A stretch of 64,000 nucleotides of DNA, from NCBI GenBank assembly GCA_963855995.1, contig OY979716.1, positions 32,255,230-32,319,229 on the forward strand, given 5' to 3'. This DNA is from Muricea muricata (lineage: Eukaryota; Cnidaria; Anthozoa; Malacalcyonacea; Plexauridae). The notes beneath the pieces are model-generated. The model made no database searches, had not been told where the DNA came from, and saw nothing but the letters and a program-made list of their open reading frames with translations. Positions 1 to 12,521 of the stretch are shown one piece after another (position 1 is the stretch's first letter; the number at the start of each line of letters is the position of its first letter). A program made the translations under genes and the position numbers.

Positions 1-324
1 ACTTGGACGACAGCGGGACAACCCATTTTTCGAGTTCCTTGAAACTTTTGGTACGATACTGTGAATTGATCATGGTCATCGTTCTGGCGTGTTGCATCAT
101 GTTTACGACCACCACGAGAGTCCTAAGGTTATAAAAGAAACAATGCAATGAAATAGGATCCAAATTCGGCTTCTTTCGTGCAGTTCGTCCTTTATATTTT
201 CTATTAAATATTTAGGATAGCTTTCTTTCGTCTTAGTGACTGCTGACTCTTCACAAGAGAAAAACACAGTTCGAGCTACGAAACATGGCTTTGTCTAAAT
301 GCAGCAATAGATTTAAACATATCT
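1..324. other. Flank left of giant element, no gene
   Basis: This is AT-rich sequence outside the left terminal inverted repeat of the giant KDZ element. I see no convincing ORF, exon or RNA gene in it. Confidence 0.5.
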
Positions 325-332
325 GTACACCC

Positions 333-404
333 AACATGACCTCATACCTACAATTACCGATAATCATGAAGTCTTCATCTCTCTAGAATTACGGATAATC
401 ATGA
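333..404 (+). repeat. Left terminal inverted repeat of KDZ element
   Basis: It starts AACATGACCTC and matches the reverse complement of 39969-40040 at 69 of 72 positions. It contains two copies of the word GATAATCATGA. Confidence 0.88.
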
Positions 405-926
405 ACTCTGGAACACATTATCGCCGGGTATGCATACTTTTCCCCGGTACATCCTTTCTTCTGCCCAAATTCGTATCAAAATGGCGGAAAAACGGGTGTT
501 TGCAGATGTTCAAACAAGTAAAATTTATACTATGAATAATTCATTACTTTAACATTGATTTAATTTATTATAAAATTTGCATAAGTTGCATTTGGGAAAG
601 ACTTTTACAAACAAAGGTACAGTAGCTCGCCCAGTTTTCGAACAGTAAGGGTTATTCCGCTACAACTCGCTTTCAAAAGTCACTACGCAGGCTAAATTTC
701 ACCGTTTGATTGCATAAGGAGTCTATAACCCTGTAGTAAAATGAATTACCGCTGTGGGTTGTTTTGTCCACTTTTATGAGGAAAAACAACGGTACGATCA
801 CGTGCCCAGTTTTCGGACAGTCGCTCAGTATTCGGACACGGAATAAAGCAATTGTTTTTATAAAGAAATCGAAGGTAAAGTTATTTTTTTAATTGTTTAA
901 GACTAATTTTTGTTACATAAGTTCAT

Positions 927-1642
927 TTATACTATTTCTACAACTAAGACGGCCCTTTCAACCATGTTTTCGACAGAAGTCTTCACACTCTCTAGTGTCG
1001 ATTTCAACGTGGCGTCTTTTGTCCCAGAGGTCATTGTTATAATGTAATGACATGGAATAACGGCCCCTCCTTCACGAGATTGCACTGGTGGCCAAGGATG
1101 GAAACTTTGGCATGGTTCACCGGTCTGAAGACTACAATATAAAACATTGGAAATCAAACAAATGTGAGGAGATTAAATAACATCTAAACGTCTAGCTAGT
1201 GTCAGAATCATGCACTCTTTTTGCACAATTTTCTATGTTAATTCTATCTTGTTGCTGGTATATAAGGTAGGCTCATATAAGCAAGTGCCTAGTAGTATAG
1301 CAACTATCAAATCGATTAAAAAATCTATATCTATTACCATTCAAGACTAACAACATCAGCAGAACTTAAAAGTTCAAAAAAAACAAGAAGATAACCCTTC
1401 TGGCACTTTTCAATGGGTAGACCAGCAATGGTATGAACCATTTCACCTCGCTTGGCATCTGTCACTGTTGACCACATCCTTTCTGGTATGTTGCCCAATT
1501 CCGGGACCCACACCAAGCAAGCATTAGGGTCATGCCTGTTGCCATATTCTTTTGTTACAGGGAGATATAATGTGGGTGGTGGTCGAATTTGAAACTCATG
1601 GTATCCTTTAACAACTGCATTTTTTATTACAATTTTAACCAT
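927..1642 (-). CDS. Two-exon HIRAN-like protein carried by the pogo element
   Basis: Predicted as complement(join(927..1131,1338..1642)), about 169 aa. The start is ATG at 1642-1640. The donor is at 1337/1338 (AATG|GTAATAG) and the acceptor at 1132/1131 (TATTGTAG|TC); the two-plus-one phase keeps the frame open. Residues about 10-70 read like a HIRAN domain: an aromatic-rich start, then VTKEYGNRHDPNACLVW, matching the family's E-x-x-N-xx-DPNAI core, then a GNIPERMW strand. HIRAN domains bind DNA 3' ends in HLTF/SWI-SNF-type proteins. The second exon (TGEPCQSFHPWPP...) is of unknown fold. It lies downstream of the transposase on the same strand inside the TIRs, so it is probably an accessory of the element. 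No stop or frameshift is seen. A single-exon 102-aa form is the alternative. Confidence 0.5.
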
Positions 1643-2837
1643 TCTGTCAAGTAAAGGGAAGAGCTTTATTTAGTGTTGGGAAAAAATTTACTCTCTAAAA
1701 TTATTTTGATATCATCTGTAGGTCGCTGTCCCGTCTCTGAACTAATTGAACGCGTACAATATTTTTTCAGTCTTTATTACGGTTCAACTATAACAAATAT
1801 TACACGAATAAATACGAAGACATTATAACTAACGAATTACAAACATATACTTACAAATTTAGTGTCCAGAGTACTATGATAGACATGTTATCTCACTCGA
1901 GAAGTAGAACGATAGATCGAGAAGTAGAATGATAGATGAGAACAATATATCTCCTTTACTAGTTCGATTTAGAAATTTGACGGTTTGACCAACAAGTCTA
2001 TCTTTTAAACGATAATTTGACTAAATTTGAATAAATTTGAATGCTACGTCATGCGTATAATCGGTTTAGAAATAATTAGTCGTTTGAAACTTACATCATC
2101 TGTATCATAAATGAGATAAAATTTAAAATGTAAGACCATATTTATTCATATGGGCTGTGGACAACTTACACATTTGTTACAAAAAGTTCAAAAAATGTAC
2201 TGGATTATAGAATCTTTTAATTGTTTCTATTAGTACTGTTGATAAAAATAAACTAGTATCTTACAAACAAGTTTAATTAAGACTTTAAATGTTCGCATGT
2301 GTCCAAGAGGACAAAAAGTATTTCGTTATTAATATCAAAAATAATTCTTATTCTGTAAATTTTACCATAAAATAATGTCATATACTAATCTGAGTTTAAA
2401 AAGTTTGATGAGCAAGTTCCATCAATTAAATGGTTCAGTATTTACACTTAAATACGTACACTACTATTTACAGTACAGTAAATATGTAGAATCATGAATC
2501 TTTATGCAGTATTTATCTCATCAATACTCTAATTGCTCTTCGTGAAACGCATTAATAATTAATAAAGAAAACTCAAAACAAATCATGAGTGTCAAGGTTC
2601 GTACATAAGCTTTCACTTTGTCTTATATGTATAAGATGTATTTTCAAAATTACTTTGACAATAGACCTATAAAATATTGGAGAGTTTCACCAGCCATTTA
2701 CATCATGAGCAACCATGTTGTATCAGATATACAACTCTCAACTTCAGTTCGAGTTGGTATATCCAATACAGCACAGCCTGTCATGTTATAGATAGTACCT
2801 TTAACACAACTGTATGTGGTATTTCTAGGTATTTAAT
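1643..2837. other. Non-coding interior of pogo element
   Basis: This 1.2-kb AT-rich spacer separates the HIRAN-like gene from the 3' end of the transposase gene. No exon or repeat structure of note is visible. Confidence 0.5.
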
Positions 2838-4732
2838 TTACATGCACTCATGACAAAAGAATTGTTCATCATCATCAATTGGTGTCATATCAACTCCAAT
2901 TGGAACACATTCTATGTGCATCCAGGCAAGACATTTGTCACACATAACCCATGGACACTCTTCGTCATCGGTTGGTTGGTAGTCTACCAGGCACACTTTA
3001 CAAGTATTTTCACTTAATTCAATTTCCATGCTTTTTCTTTTTCTCTTTGTAGGATTCTGCTTTTTCTTCTCAACTTTCTCTTTCTTCTTTCTTTCTGCTT
3101 CTTTTCTTTTTGCTTCTCTCTTCTCTGCCTTTTCCCTTAATTTCTTCTGTTTTTCTGCCACTTCTCTTGCTTTTTTAAGCTTCTCATCTAACAATATCTT
3201 CATTGCTCGATCACTTGTCATAAAATTTGGAATTTTTACATTATTCCTAGGTTTTTTCACACTCTCCTGGGCTGAAGGATACACTAGGATATCATCAAAG
3301 ATGGATGATGATTGCTTGCGTAATGATGGAGACTGATGACCATGAGTGTTACCAGATGCCGAGACGGAGCTTTGAGATGTTGAAGTGGAGCTCTGTAGTA
3401 CTGGACTCAGGGAGCAGCTGTTGCTGGCTTGGGATGACTGCATGGAAATGTCATTCTCCTTTTCTGACACTGATTCATACAGACCTTTCCAGGCAATGAA
3501 CACTGGGCTTCCAGGTAGGTCATATCCCTCATCTATGCGACGTTGGTATTTAGCTTTCATTGGTGTGTCTAGACTGTTATTGAGAGCATCAAATGCGCTG
3601 GCAGCACTTCTGCTATTGCTGGTCTCTTTGTCTGATGGTGTGGACAATGACGATGCTGATGCACAATTTTCTTTTTCAGCAGTGGTAGTCGTTGATGTGG
3701 TTTCAGCAGCATAAACGAGAGATGGCTTGATCTTCTAATTGGAGATTTGAGCCCTGTCAAGTGGATAGATGCCAGACATGCGGAATGCATCGACAAGCAA
3801 TGATGGTCGCATAACTTCATCCCAGGTTGTCCTAAACACTGAACAAAAGTTCTTCTTGTTAATTTCGGAGTTTGGATTAGTTTGGCTGTAGCGTCTAGCA
3901 TTCTTGTACCATGTTTTCTTCATAGTACCAAAAAGACCGACATCAGCTGGTTGCACCAGATGGGTTGCATTCTTTAGAAGTGCGTAAATGTGGATTTTAT
4001 TTTGTCTGGCTAACTCAAAGGACTCCAGATCGATGTGGGATGTATGGGAATCCACAAGAAGAACAACTGGTCGCACTGGAGGAATCCATTGGCCACAAGC
4101 ATTGAAACAGGGTAGGACTGTTATATGCTCCTTTGTACCGGTTGTAATGTGGTAAGGTTTCTCCTTGGTTGTTGGACCCAGAACTCTGCCAGCTCTACCT
4201 TGCAGATCAAAGCTGCTTTCATCACAGTTCCAAACCTGTGCAGGACGATTCTGGAGGCCTTGATCATGGATGAATTTTTCATACCCTGTAAACCACTCAT
4301 CCATGTCTGCAGACGAGATTTTTGCACGTTTCTTATCAAGAGGGCGTGTAATGCGCAGACGAATTTGTGGATTTCTATCCATGAAGCCACGATACCACTT
4401 ATCACCTGGTTGATTGTCATTGAATGGTGTTGTTCGACCATCACTGTCCATTAGTTTTTAACTGTGTCCAGCAGGTCGTCTTTTGAGCACCCAAAACCAC
4501 GATGTGCCATATCAATGAGCCAATCAGCTATACGTGTTTCTTCTGCCTTGGTCAACACAGTTGGTGGGCCTGCTCTTCTATGAACCTCAATTCTGCCACT
4601 TAAACGATCATGCAAAGTTGACTTTGGAACGCCCCATTTACTGGCTGCTTCTCGAACACTTAATCCTAATTGTGAAACATCATCTAGAGCATGTTTGAAT
4701 TTTTCAGTCCTGCTGTTTTCTTTTGATTGCAT
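2838..4732 (-). pseudogene. pogo/CENP-B-type transposase with C-terminal PHD finger, inactivated
   Basis: The first ATG in frame is at 4732. In order come a psq-like helix-turn-helix (about residues 5-50, with LSVREAASKWGVPKSTLH), a CENP-B-type DNA-binding half, a DDE domain and a C-terminal PHD finger. Acidic residues are visible in WNCDESSF, LLVDSHTSH and VQPADVGLF, a D-D-D triad of the DDE_1/pogo type. The PHD finger shows the full C4HC3 spacing ending FFCHECM, after a long Lys/Glu-rich coiled stretch. Defects: a one-base frameshift near 4450, an in-frame TAG at 3735-3737, and an internal deletion joining GQWIPP directly to VRPVVLLVD, where relatives have about 70 more residues. Transposition by this copy is therefore unlikely. 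PHD-bearing pogo transposases are known in invertebrates. Confidence 0.85.
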
Positions 4733-4756
4733 GTTTACATTGGATTTTTCTGACAA

Positions 4757-5622
4757 ATATTACATATTTTAAGGTAAACATTACATTAATTTATACAACT
4801 TTAACAGTATAATTAAACTTTTATGTAAAGTGCAAACAGAATATGAATGTCAAGATTAATGGCCAACTTGTCTTGGTTGTGGGTGAAAAAGGAAAAAGTG
4901 GTTGATGGCTAATTCAAATAATGCAGTTGATTATTATCATAATAGCAGAATATTTTGTTATATAGACCAAAAAATTCATTTGCGTACTTCTTTCAGACGT
5001 GTTGAAGCTGAATTTTATAGCATTTTTATGCTCAAAATTTGGGGTAAAGTATATCCGTATAAATGTAAAATATATTGCATTTTAGAAAAAAATCAAATTT
5101 TATTTCCCATTTTACTTGCCATCCTACAGCTAGAAGTTTTGATGTTTTAGTGTTAAAGGTGTTTACATAGTGCTTATGACAGCGACTGTCCGATTACTGG
5201 GCGACCGCTAAAAAATACATGTTTTTCTAAAAATGTCATATTTTCAAATAATTTTTCAAAATTGGCGCCAAAAAATTTCGAACATAAAAACAACAACTTT
5301 TTCGCTATTTTTTGATGTAAAAACTGATTGGTTTTGTGTTATGCTAACATAGTACGACTTATTAGTTTATAGCTTCTTAGTTTACGACGCGGTAAATGGT
5401 GCGCTTTTAAAAAAATGGAAATAACTTACCTCAACTTGTAATGTGATATCTCTTCGAAAAATACAGCAAAAAGGAAACGAAAACCTGGATGATAATCGCG
5501 AAATGCCGGACTATCACTGGAGCGTGTCGGTTTTGATTCACTTCCTGTTTTAGGGGAAAAAATTAAAAACAAATGCGAAGTGTCTGAATACTGGTACTGT
5601 CCGAGAACAGGGCGAGCCACTG
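4757..5622. other. 5' non-coding end of pogo element
   Basis: This is the upstream region of the transposase gene running into the right TIR. It holds the subterminal inverted repeat near 5182-5206 and AT-rich sequence. The promoter presumably lies here but no motif is clear. Confidence 0.45.
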
Positions 5623-5624
5623 TA

Positions 5625-6981
5625 CTTCTGATATATGGCTAAGAAAGGCAAACGAAAATATTTTATTTTTATGTACGAAATTTGGGCGCAATTTGTATGT
5701 TAATAAATTGTATTATCAAGTGTTGAAATCACTGAAATCGCTTTAATATTGAATTATAACATATTAAAGATTACATACCAGTAAGACCACACTACAAAGA
5801 CCATACAATTGTTGAGAATTTTGAAAATACTACTCCACTCTCAGAAGAAATCTGAACTGTCCAGAGAGGAGGCCAAAAGGAGGAAAAACATTTTCGGATA
5901 TTAATTAATTAAAAGGGAAGGCAGTAAATGTTGGAATGTTAACAAAGGGTGATACAAGGGGTTAAAAGAATTAAAAAACAAACATTTTAGAGTAGCAAGG
6001 TGCAATTTTTTAACATAGTATATATATTGTTGCAGCTGTTGCAACCATATAGGTTGGCAGGTAGATGATGATAGATCTGCTCAGCCATAATTTGACTAGG
6101 TGCATAATTAAAAGTATAAAGACCTCTACAAAGTAGTTGGCCTTGTCGAGAACAATAGATAATTGACTCATTTTATTTGTCGATTATCAGTTTTGTAAGA
6201 TAGCTACTTTTCCTACAGATGCAAAGGAGTGCTTATGATCTTTTTGTTTTTGATTACATAAAATGTAAGTATTTTGTATCAATAGCTGTCATATTGCACA
6301 CCTGATTTAAAGTCGTCATTTACATTTGACAACGTTGTGTTTGTTTACAATTATTTGGCATTAAAAACTTTCACCTCGTGCACTATTTTACCACAACAGT
6401 GTTGTCATCAACTATTCCTCTAGAGTGTGGAGGCTCTTAATGAAAATCGAAGTTTTATGCATTTACAGAAGACACAGTATAACAAATACACAGTACCGGT
6501 AATTAACTGTAGTTCATCATCTTCCCCTCTTTTTTTTTATGCAATTGACTGACCATAATAATGGAGGAGCAGCCAATTCAGCATTTCTATTGGCCAGAAA
6601 ATGCAATGACTGGTCAGAAACTGGATGATGAACATGCATAATGCAACATGCATTGAGATGAAAGCTTCCAAAAAAGTCTCCCTTTTATGTTGCATATAAA
6701 TATGGCAATAAATGCATTATAAATGCAAGCTACAAATAGTTAAATTGTCCATAGGTTGCATGAGCCTAGCTGCAGCTTGTAATCTTTGGGGAAGCACTGG
6801 CACCAATAACATTTATATAATAAAACAAGCACATTTAAGGCAACAACAAGCAATAATTCTGAATGTTTTTGAAAGCACATTATTAATGAACTTATCAAAA
6901 CTTGAACAGGTACATTATCTTAGTTTTATTGTGTTTGTACTTGTTTAAAGTGCCTATGAAAAGTAATTTTCAGCAGTCCCA
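5625..6981. other. Intron-like AT-rich spacer between pogo and hAT insertions
   Basis: This is part of the presumed long first intron of the left KDZ-element gene. No convincing exon, repeat or RNA gene is seen. Confidence 0.45.
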
Positions 6982-7309
6982 CTACATTGCAGGGGCGGAT
7001 CCAGACGTCTAATCTGACCGTAGCATTTTGGCACCGACGTGGCCATAGGCCACGTCTTGTAGGGGGGGGTCCGGGAACATCCTCCCCCAGGAAATTTTTG
7101 AAATTTGAAGCCTGAAAATGCCATTTCCAGCATTCTGAACATCGAAATTAATCTTAAGATTTGCGCCTATCGTACCTATTATTTATCCAAAAACGCACAA
7201 AAATCACAAAATTTATTCATCAACAAACCCCCTTCCAACATTAACATTACACAACGATCACCATTATAACGGTGTTAGACTTTAAAACTATGTTATAACA
7301 GCAGTAAAT

Positions 7310-7706
7310 TGATGCACCAACGGGAAATGTTCATACTGTACGTCTTGAAACAGCAGCGTCGCGAAACAGCATAATGTTAGTAAGGTAAAAAGTTTAACTC
7401 GTAGATCATCTTGAGACAGCACCATCATGATAGTTCGGGAAATACTTAAACGTGGATAATGTTGAAACAGCAGCATAACGGCATTTAGGAAAAATGTTAA
7501 CATGTGGAGCAAGCTGAAACAGCAGCACAACGATAGTAAGGTGATATGTTAACTTCTAGAATCACTTGGAACAGCAGTATAAAGATAGTACGGAAAATGT
7601 TAACTTGTAGATCACTTGAAATAGCAGCATAAAGATAGTAAGGTTAAATGTTAACATCTAAAATCACTTGGAACAGCAACATAACGATAGTGAGGTGAAA
7701 TGTTAA
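7310..7706 (+). repeat. Diverged ~65-bp tandem repeat
   Basis: About six diverged units, each containing words like AAATGTTAAC, ATCACTTG and AACAGCAGCATAA, repeat at roughly 64-68 bp inside the hAT element. Confidence 0.75.
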
Positions 7707-7815
7707 CCAAAATATATGAATTTTCTCATATGAAATTGATGCTGCTGTTTCTCGTGGGTACATTGTGCAGTTAAACAATGTGGACAGTGATTCAATTTTC
7801 TCTTTTGAGGTGCTT

Positions 7816-8148
7816 TCAGTAGGTGTTATGGGAAAGTAGGTGACGGCTCCATTGACAGTTCATTGCGTTGCTGTATGCTTCAGTGATTATTGGTTTGCAA
7901 GGATCTTCGTTTGTTAGTGAATTCAGAGCAATATCAGACAAACACATTGCAAAAGTATTTGCACTAAATGTGGCTTTGTTGTGCTGCTGCTCAATAATGG
8001 GATGTTTGGCATAAAATGTAGAATTTAGGAAAAGTTCAATACTTGTAAGGCAACGGAGGTAAGATGCAAGGGATTCGTTGTCACACAATGCAATGGAACA
8101 ACCATTGTACAAACAAATGCCATCTCTAGTAGTCTTAAATATGGGAAA
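7816..8148 (-). pseudogene. OTU-like protease fragment in the hAT element
   Basis: On the minus strand, reading from about 8148, the frame encodes FKTTRDGICLYNGCSIAL, then a helical stretch with YLRCLTSIELFLNSTFY and a stop at 7816. D-G-x-C-L-Y followed by a small residue is the catalytic-Cys motif of OTU-type cysteine peptidases and of related vertnin/OTU-like proteins common in sponges and cnidarians. An acceptor-like polypyrimidine-AAG lies just upstream. The C-terminal half with the His is missing, so this is a fragment or a single exon of a decayed gene. It may be captured host sequence or an accessory of the parent hAT. Confidence 0.5.
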
Positions 8149-9106
8149 TGCAGAAAACTATGTACATGTAAACAGAGTGACATGCAGAAATATTCCTGTA
8201 AGAAAGTACAAGATGTGATTCTAATAATTAATAACTCCAATTAATATGTGCAAATTGTATATTAACCTACTCATTGAGTGACTTTGCTAAATAAAAAAAC
8301 AGAATGAGCACATAAAATGCCAGATTAACATCTTCAGTGCAGGTTCCACTTATCCCACAGATCAATAAAAGCTTTTAGAAATTATATCTCATGGACACTT
8401 AAATACAAGTGCTAGTAAATAAATACAAATGCCAGGAAATATCATAGATCTGATTCATCATAGTGGCAAGTATTTTCCTGGCATTACTAATTCCAAACAG
8501 AGGGCCTTTGCTTAAAACATCTAGTTACTGATTTGCAGATAATTCGCAAACTGATTGCTCTCCCACTTGCTATTTTTCTCAAACTCAATTTTTGAAATTC
8601 AAATAAAGTTGCCGATGAAAATAGTTGACATATGCAAATATTTGTCTGGGCTGATGCCAAAGCAAAATTTAAAATGCAATATTTCTGCACATGTTTAATA
8701 GATGACATAACCAGTTTACAAATCATAAATGACTTGTCAAACTATGTAAACAAAGAAGCCTTTTCACTATATTTGAACCTACAGTATTAATCATTTGTAC
8801 TGGTACAAGTAAAATAAAAAGTAGGCCAATTGCTGCTTGATAATAGCACTGTGAACAGTTAGAATGGAAACATAGCTACTTTCCTTTCTTTTCCTTGGAC
8901 TAATAATGAATGACCAGTTAATGTTCAGTGAAAATCAATGAGAGACTGCTTTTAGTCTATAAAAGTTTCCAGACAACTGACTATAATGCAGCAAGGGCAA
9001 GTTGAAAACAATAAGGAAGACAAGTATGATTATTTGGTATTCAACAGTACAAATATTAAAACAAAGTACTGCACACCCTGCCCAGATGTCCAGGTCCTCC
9101 AGGACC

Positions 9107-9151
9107 ATCCCCCCCCCCCACACACACACACACACACATACATACACACAA
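9107..9151 (+). repeat. C-run and (CA)n microsatellite
   Basis: Consecutive Cs followed by about ten CA units inside the hAT element. Confidence 0.85.
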
Positions 9152-9817
9152 GCCCAATAATCGTGCTAAATGGTTTCATTTCAGGGCAGCAATGAACTAC
9201 AATATTATAATAAATATCCCAGAGTAAACTATTTCGATGATTTATTCTACACTGGAGTGAGTTGCATATAAAATATAAGCACTGCAGACTTACATTATTT
9301 ATGGCAAATTAATAAATACAACGACACAGAATATGCCACGGTTGACTATCTAATAAATAATATGGCAATATGCCAGGCCATGCTGTATATTTCATATACG
9401 CTTCACGACAAAAAATATGGTAATATATTCCAATGACTGTGTAAACTATTCGATATGTTAATATTTATATATTATTCATAACTGACCTGACAGGAAGGTG
9501 ATTTCAACAGCGTTCTAGTTCACTTTGCGGGAACTGCAAATGTGAGAAATCGCACACACAAACTTCTTGTCTTGGTTCTTTCGCGATTCCTCCGCAATAG
9601 CCCTTTCACATAGCGATACAAAGCTCGTCGAGTGGATCAGTAGATGCCATGACTCATTGTATATATTAAATTTCTTGCGACGAGCGAAGAGTAAAATTTA
9701 TCGATTTAATACAACCACGCAGTGATTACAACAGTCGAACAGTCGAACCGAGGAGCAAAGACCAATAGATCAAACCTCTGAGATCAAACATCACCCTGAA
9801 GTAGCTTCGACATTAGC

Positions 9818-10025
9818 AAACCGTAGCATTTTGCCTCATTCTGATTGGCTTGCTTCGGCTAACCATAGCAAACCAATCATAATGCCGTATTTGCCGATTT
9901 TTGCTACGGTCAGTTTCAATGTGACCGTAGCAAAAATTTGTAAATACAGCGCTATGATTGGTTTGCTACGGTCAGACCATACTGACCGTAGCAAGCCAAT
10001 CAGAATGAGGCAAATGCCACGGTTT
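9818..10025. repeat. 208-bp palindromic foldback near the hAT right end
   Basis: AAACCGTAGCATTTTGCCTC at the left pairs with GAGGCAAATGCCACGGTTT at the right, and the inner parts (ACCATAGCAAACCAATCAT / ATGATTGGTTTGCTACGGT) also pair. It may be a MITE nested in the hAT or the subterminal hairpin of the hAT itself. Confidence 0.75.
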
Positions 10026-11238
10026 ACAATTGTGCGCTGCGACTTCAGAACGATGTGATATTATCGCTCAAAAAACCCGCAAATACGGGCTGTATTTTCG
10101 GGTCGAATGAGGAATCTTTCGAAAAAGCCCGGAATTTATCGCCAAATGGATAAACCTCGATAAAAAAGGTACAAAATCATTCAGAAATTTAAAAAATTGC
10201 AAAAATTAATAAATAGTATTTGCAATGCATTTGGCCAAGGTACACCCTAGAAAAAATTATCTTTGAAAAATCTGACCGTAGCATATGCTATGGTTGCAAC
10301 GGTCTGGATCCTCCCCTGCTACATTGATTGCATTGCAATAATTGCTTAAATTCACAGTGTAACTTCGTTGGTAGAATTTCTTTAGCTCTTTTTCTTCTTG
10401 AGATATTAGCTTTATTTTATACGCAAATTACACAATTCATAAAATCACAGTGCATAATAACTTTTCAAAATCACAAGTAATTTGCAAGGTGACTGATATA
10501 TTGCGCACAAAAGTGCGGACACCAAGTGTGCATAATGATGCACAGTGTCGTCATAAGTTGTGTAATTTACATATTGAATAAAGTTGACTACCTTAAGAAG
10601 CAAGAGAGGTAGAGAAATTGTACCAAAGAAGTTCAACTGTCATTTTAAGTAATCTTTGCAATGCAATCAATAAATAGTGTTGCAAAAAAATTTTGTTTCA
10701 TAAACACTTTAAATACTCTTCTATTCAATAACAAGTTTAAGTAATCGCTTGTAGTCCAGGACCTGTATAGGAGTTTGTATGCATTTCATTTGCCACAAGT
10801 AATCTCAACTGTTTTAGGGTAAAATGACCATGCCGGTCAACATGGCATATGTGCCAAAACCTGAATCCGGGGCGAAAGTCCTCAAAATGACTCCGCCTTG
10901 AAACGGCAGTGTCGACATAGCTCTAACCTCAGACCAATGCAAGCAACAGCATTTCTGAAGTGCCTATAGTGTTTAGAAAAGTTGCTTATGGGGGTGGTTA
11001 TTAGAAGCAAAACATTGCCTAACTATAATATTTTCCAAGAAAATCACCACTCAACATGCTAGGTCAGCAGCTAATTATGCATAAAATCATTAAAATTGCT
11101 GGCAGAAATTAAATTTTCATATTTCCTAAAAAAAATTATTATAACATGAAAAACCATGCTCAATTGTATCCAATTCTTGCAGATTTCAAAAGGATTGACA
11201 CTATTTTGTTGATATACAAGGCACTGTTTTTCACTTAC

Positions 11239-11446
11239 CCCCCGCAAAAACACGATTTCAGCCATATTTTCGGTCTTGTTTGCTTTTTTATCGCCGACCA
11301 GCCGAAGTCTCACACAATTCTTGCACTTTTACGTAATCACAGATGACTAAAGAAAAATTCAGCCCAGTTTCGACTTGTTCTGAGCCTGTGCCATCTACTT
11401 TATCTCCGATTTTCCATCCTCGACAATTAGCCAAAATTGCCGCCAT
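11239..11446 (-). pseudogene. Outward first-exon-like ORF, left foldback arm
   Basis: It starts ATGGCGGCAATTTTGG (11446) and runs to a donor-like GGG|GTAAGT at 11239, mirroring 12316-12521. The frame is broken by a stop (…SAGRR*) before the donor, so this arm copy is damaged. No family is recognised. Confidence 0.35.
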
Positions 11447-12315
11447 TACGAAGTTTTGCCGCTTTTCTGTCCAATAAATTTGACTTCTTCGTCTTTGTGT
11501 GTATTTATACTATGTAATCCAACAATACTTTATACTATTGAATTTCTGAAGGTCATTTTGTTAAATTTGATCAAATTTCAATATAAAAATCCACCCACAT
11601 AAAATCGAGTCTCTTCGAGCTTCAAAATAATTTGAAAGTCACGCGCAATCGTCACGAAAATTCCTCGTGGGCGACCATACCGGAGGGAGTGAATATTTTC
11701 ACGAATGCGTTTGCATGTTTATATTTGCGTATTATTTTGTTTTTAAGCTTTAACTGCAAAAAAATCTGACAGTTATGCATTTCTCCCATGTTTATTTTGA
11801 GGGCTATGCCAGTGCAGATACGTACGTTTCAATTTTAAAATCTTAGTGGGCTAATAGTGGCTTTTAGTGGCTTAGACGCTTAATTATTTTAAGCTTTGGC
11901 ATAATAAAAATCGCCCTTTAAATAAAAATAGGGAAATGCGTAAGTCTGTCTGATTTTCTTTTAGTTGAAGCTTAAAAACAAAACAATACGCAAATATACA
12001 TGAACATAGAATAATATGAAATGTTTACTTGGCTTGCTGTGGAAACGAGCAAACGTATTCGTGAAAATATTCACTCCCCCGGTATGATCGCCCACGAGGA
12101 ATTTTCGTGATGATTGCCCGTGACTTTCAAAATATTTCGAAGCTTGAAGACACTCGATTTTATGTGGGTGGATTTTTATATTGAAAATTGATAGAAGTTT
12201 ACAAAATCACCTTTAGGAATTCAGTAGTATAAAGTACTGTTGGATTACTTAATATAAATACACATAAGGACGAAGAAGTCACATTTATCGGACACAAAAG
12301 CGGCAAGACTTCGTA

Positions 12316-12521
12316 ATGGCGGCAATTTTGGCTAATTGTCGAGGATACAAAATCGAGGATAAAGTAGATAGCACAGTCTCAGAACTAGTCGAAAATGGGA
12401 TGAGTTGTTCTTTAGTCATCTGTGATTATGGGAAAGTACAAGAATTGCCAGACTTCCGCTACTCGGCGATAAAAAAGCGAACAAGATGGAAAATATGGCT
12501 GAAATCGTGTTTTTGTGGGGG
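12316..12521 (+). CDS. Outward first-exon-like ORF, right foldback arm
   Basis: The ATG at 12316 opens MAAILANCRG... and stays open about 68 codons to a strong donor, GGGGG|GTAAGT, at 12521. No downstream exon is recognised beyond the arm. The predicted peptide is Lys-rich at its end (IKKRTRWKIW) and resembles no family I know. It may be a captured first exon with its promoter, or the start of the element's own gene. Confidence 0.35.

Larger units (their letters stand above)
620..5622. mobile_element. pogo-type Tc1/mariner element, 5.0 kb
   Basis: Terminal inverted repeats of about 26 bp (CAGTAGCTCGCCC... at 620; its counterpart ends at 5622) match at 22 of 26 positions and are flanked by TA on both sides (618-619, 5623-5624), the mariner-type duplication. 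A second inverted pair containing TCGGACAGTCGCT lies subterminally, near 808-830 and 5182-5206. It encodes a frameshifted pogo transposase fused to a PHD finger, and a separate HIRAN-like gene, both on the minus strand. It inserted in the first intron of the left KDZ-element gene. Confidence 0.9.
6990..10318. mobile_element. hAT-type element, 3.3 kb, non-autonomous
   Basis: The ends are CAGGGGCGGATCCAGAC (6990) and the near-exact reverse complement ending at 10318 (16 of 17 match). They are flanked by a perfect 8-bp duplication, CTACATTG (6982-6989 and 10319-10326). Terminal CAGGGG and 8-bp duplications are hAT hallmarks. No hAT transposase is visible inside. The cargo is a minisatellite, an OTU-like gene fragment and a foldback repeat. 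Confidence 0.85.

Noticed and set aside
3028..3336. Phe/Leu-rich ORF opposite the PHD protein
   Set aside because: Antisense shadow of the Lys/Glu-rich region of the pogo transposase.
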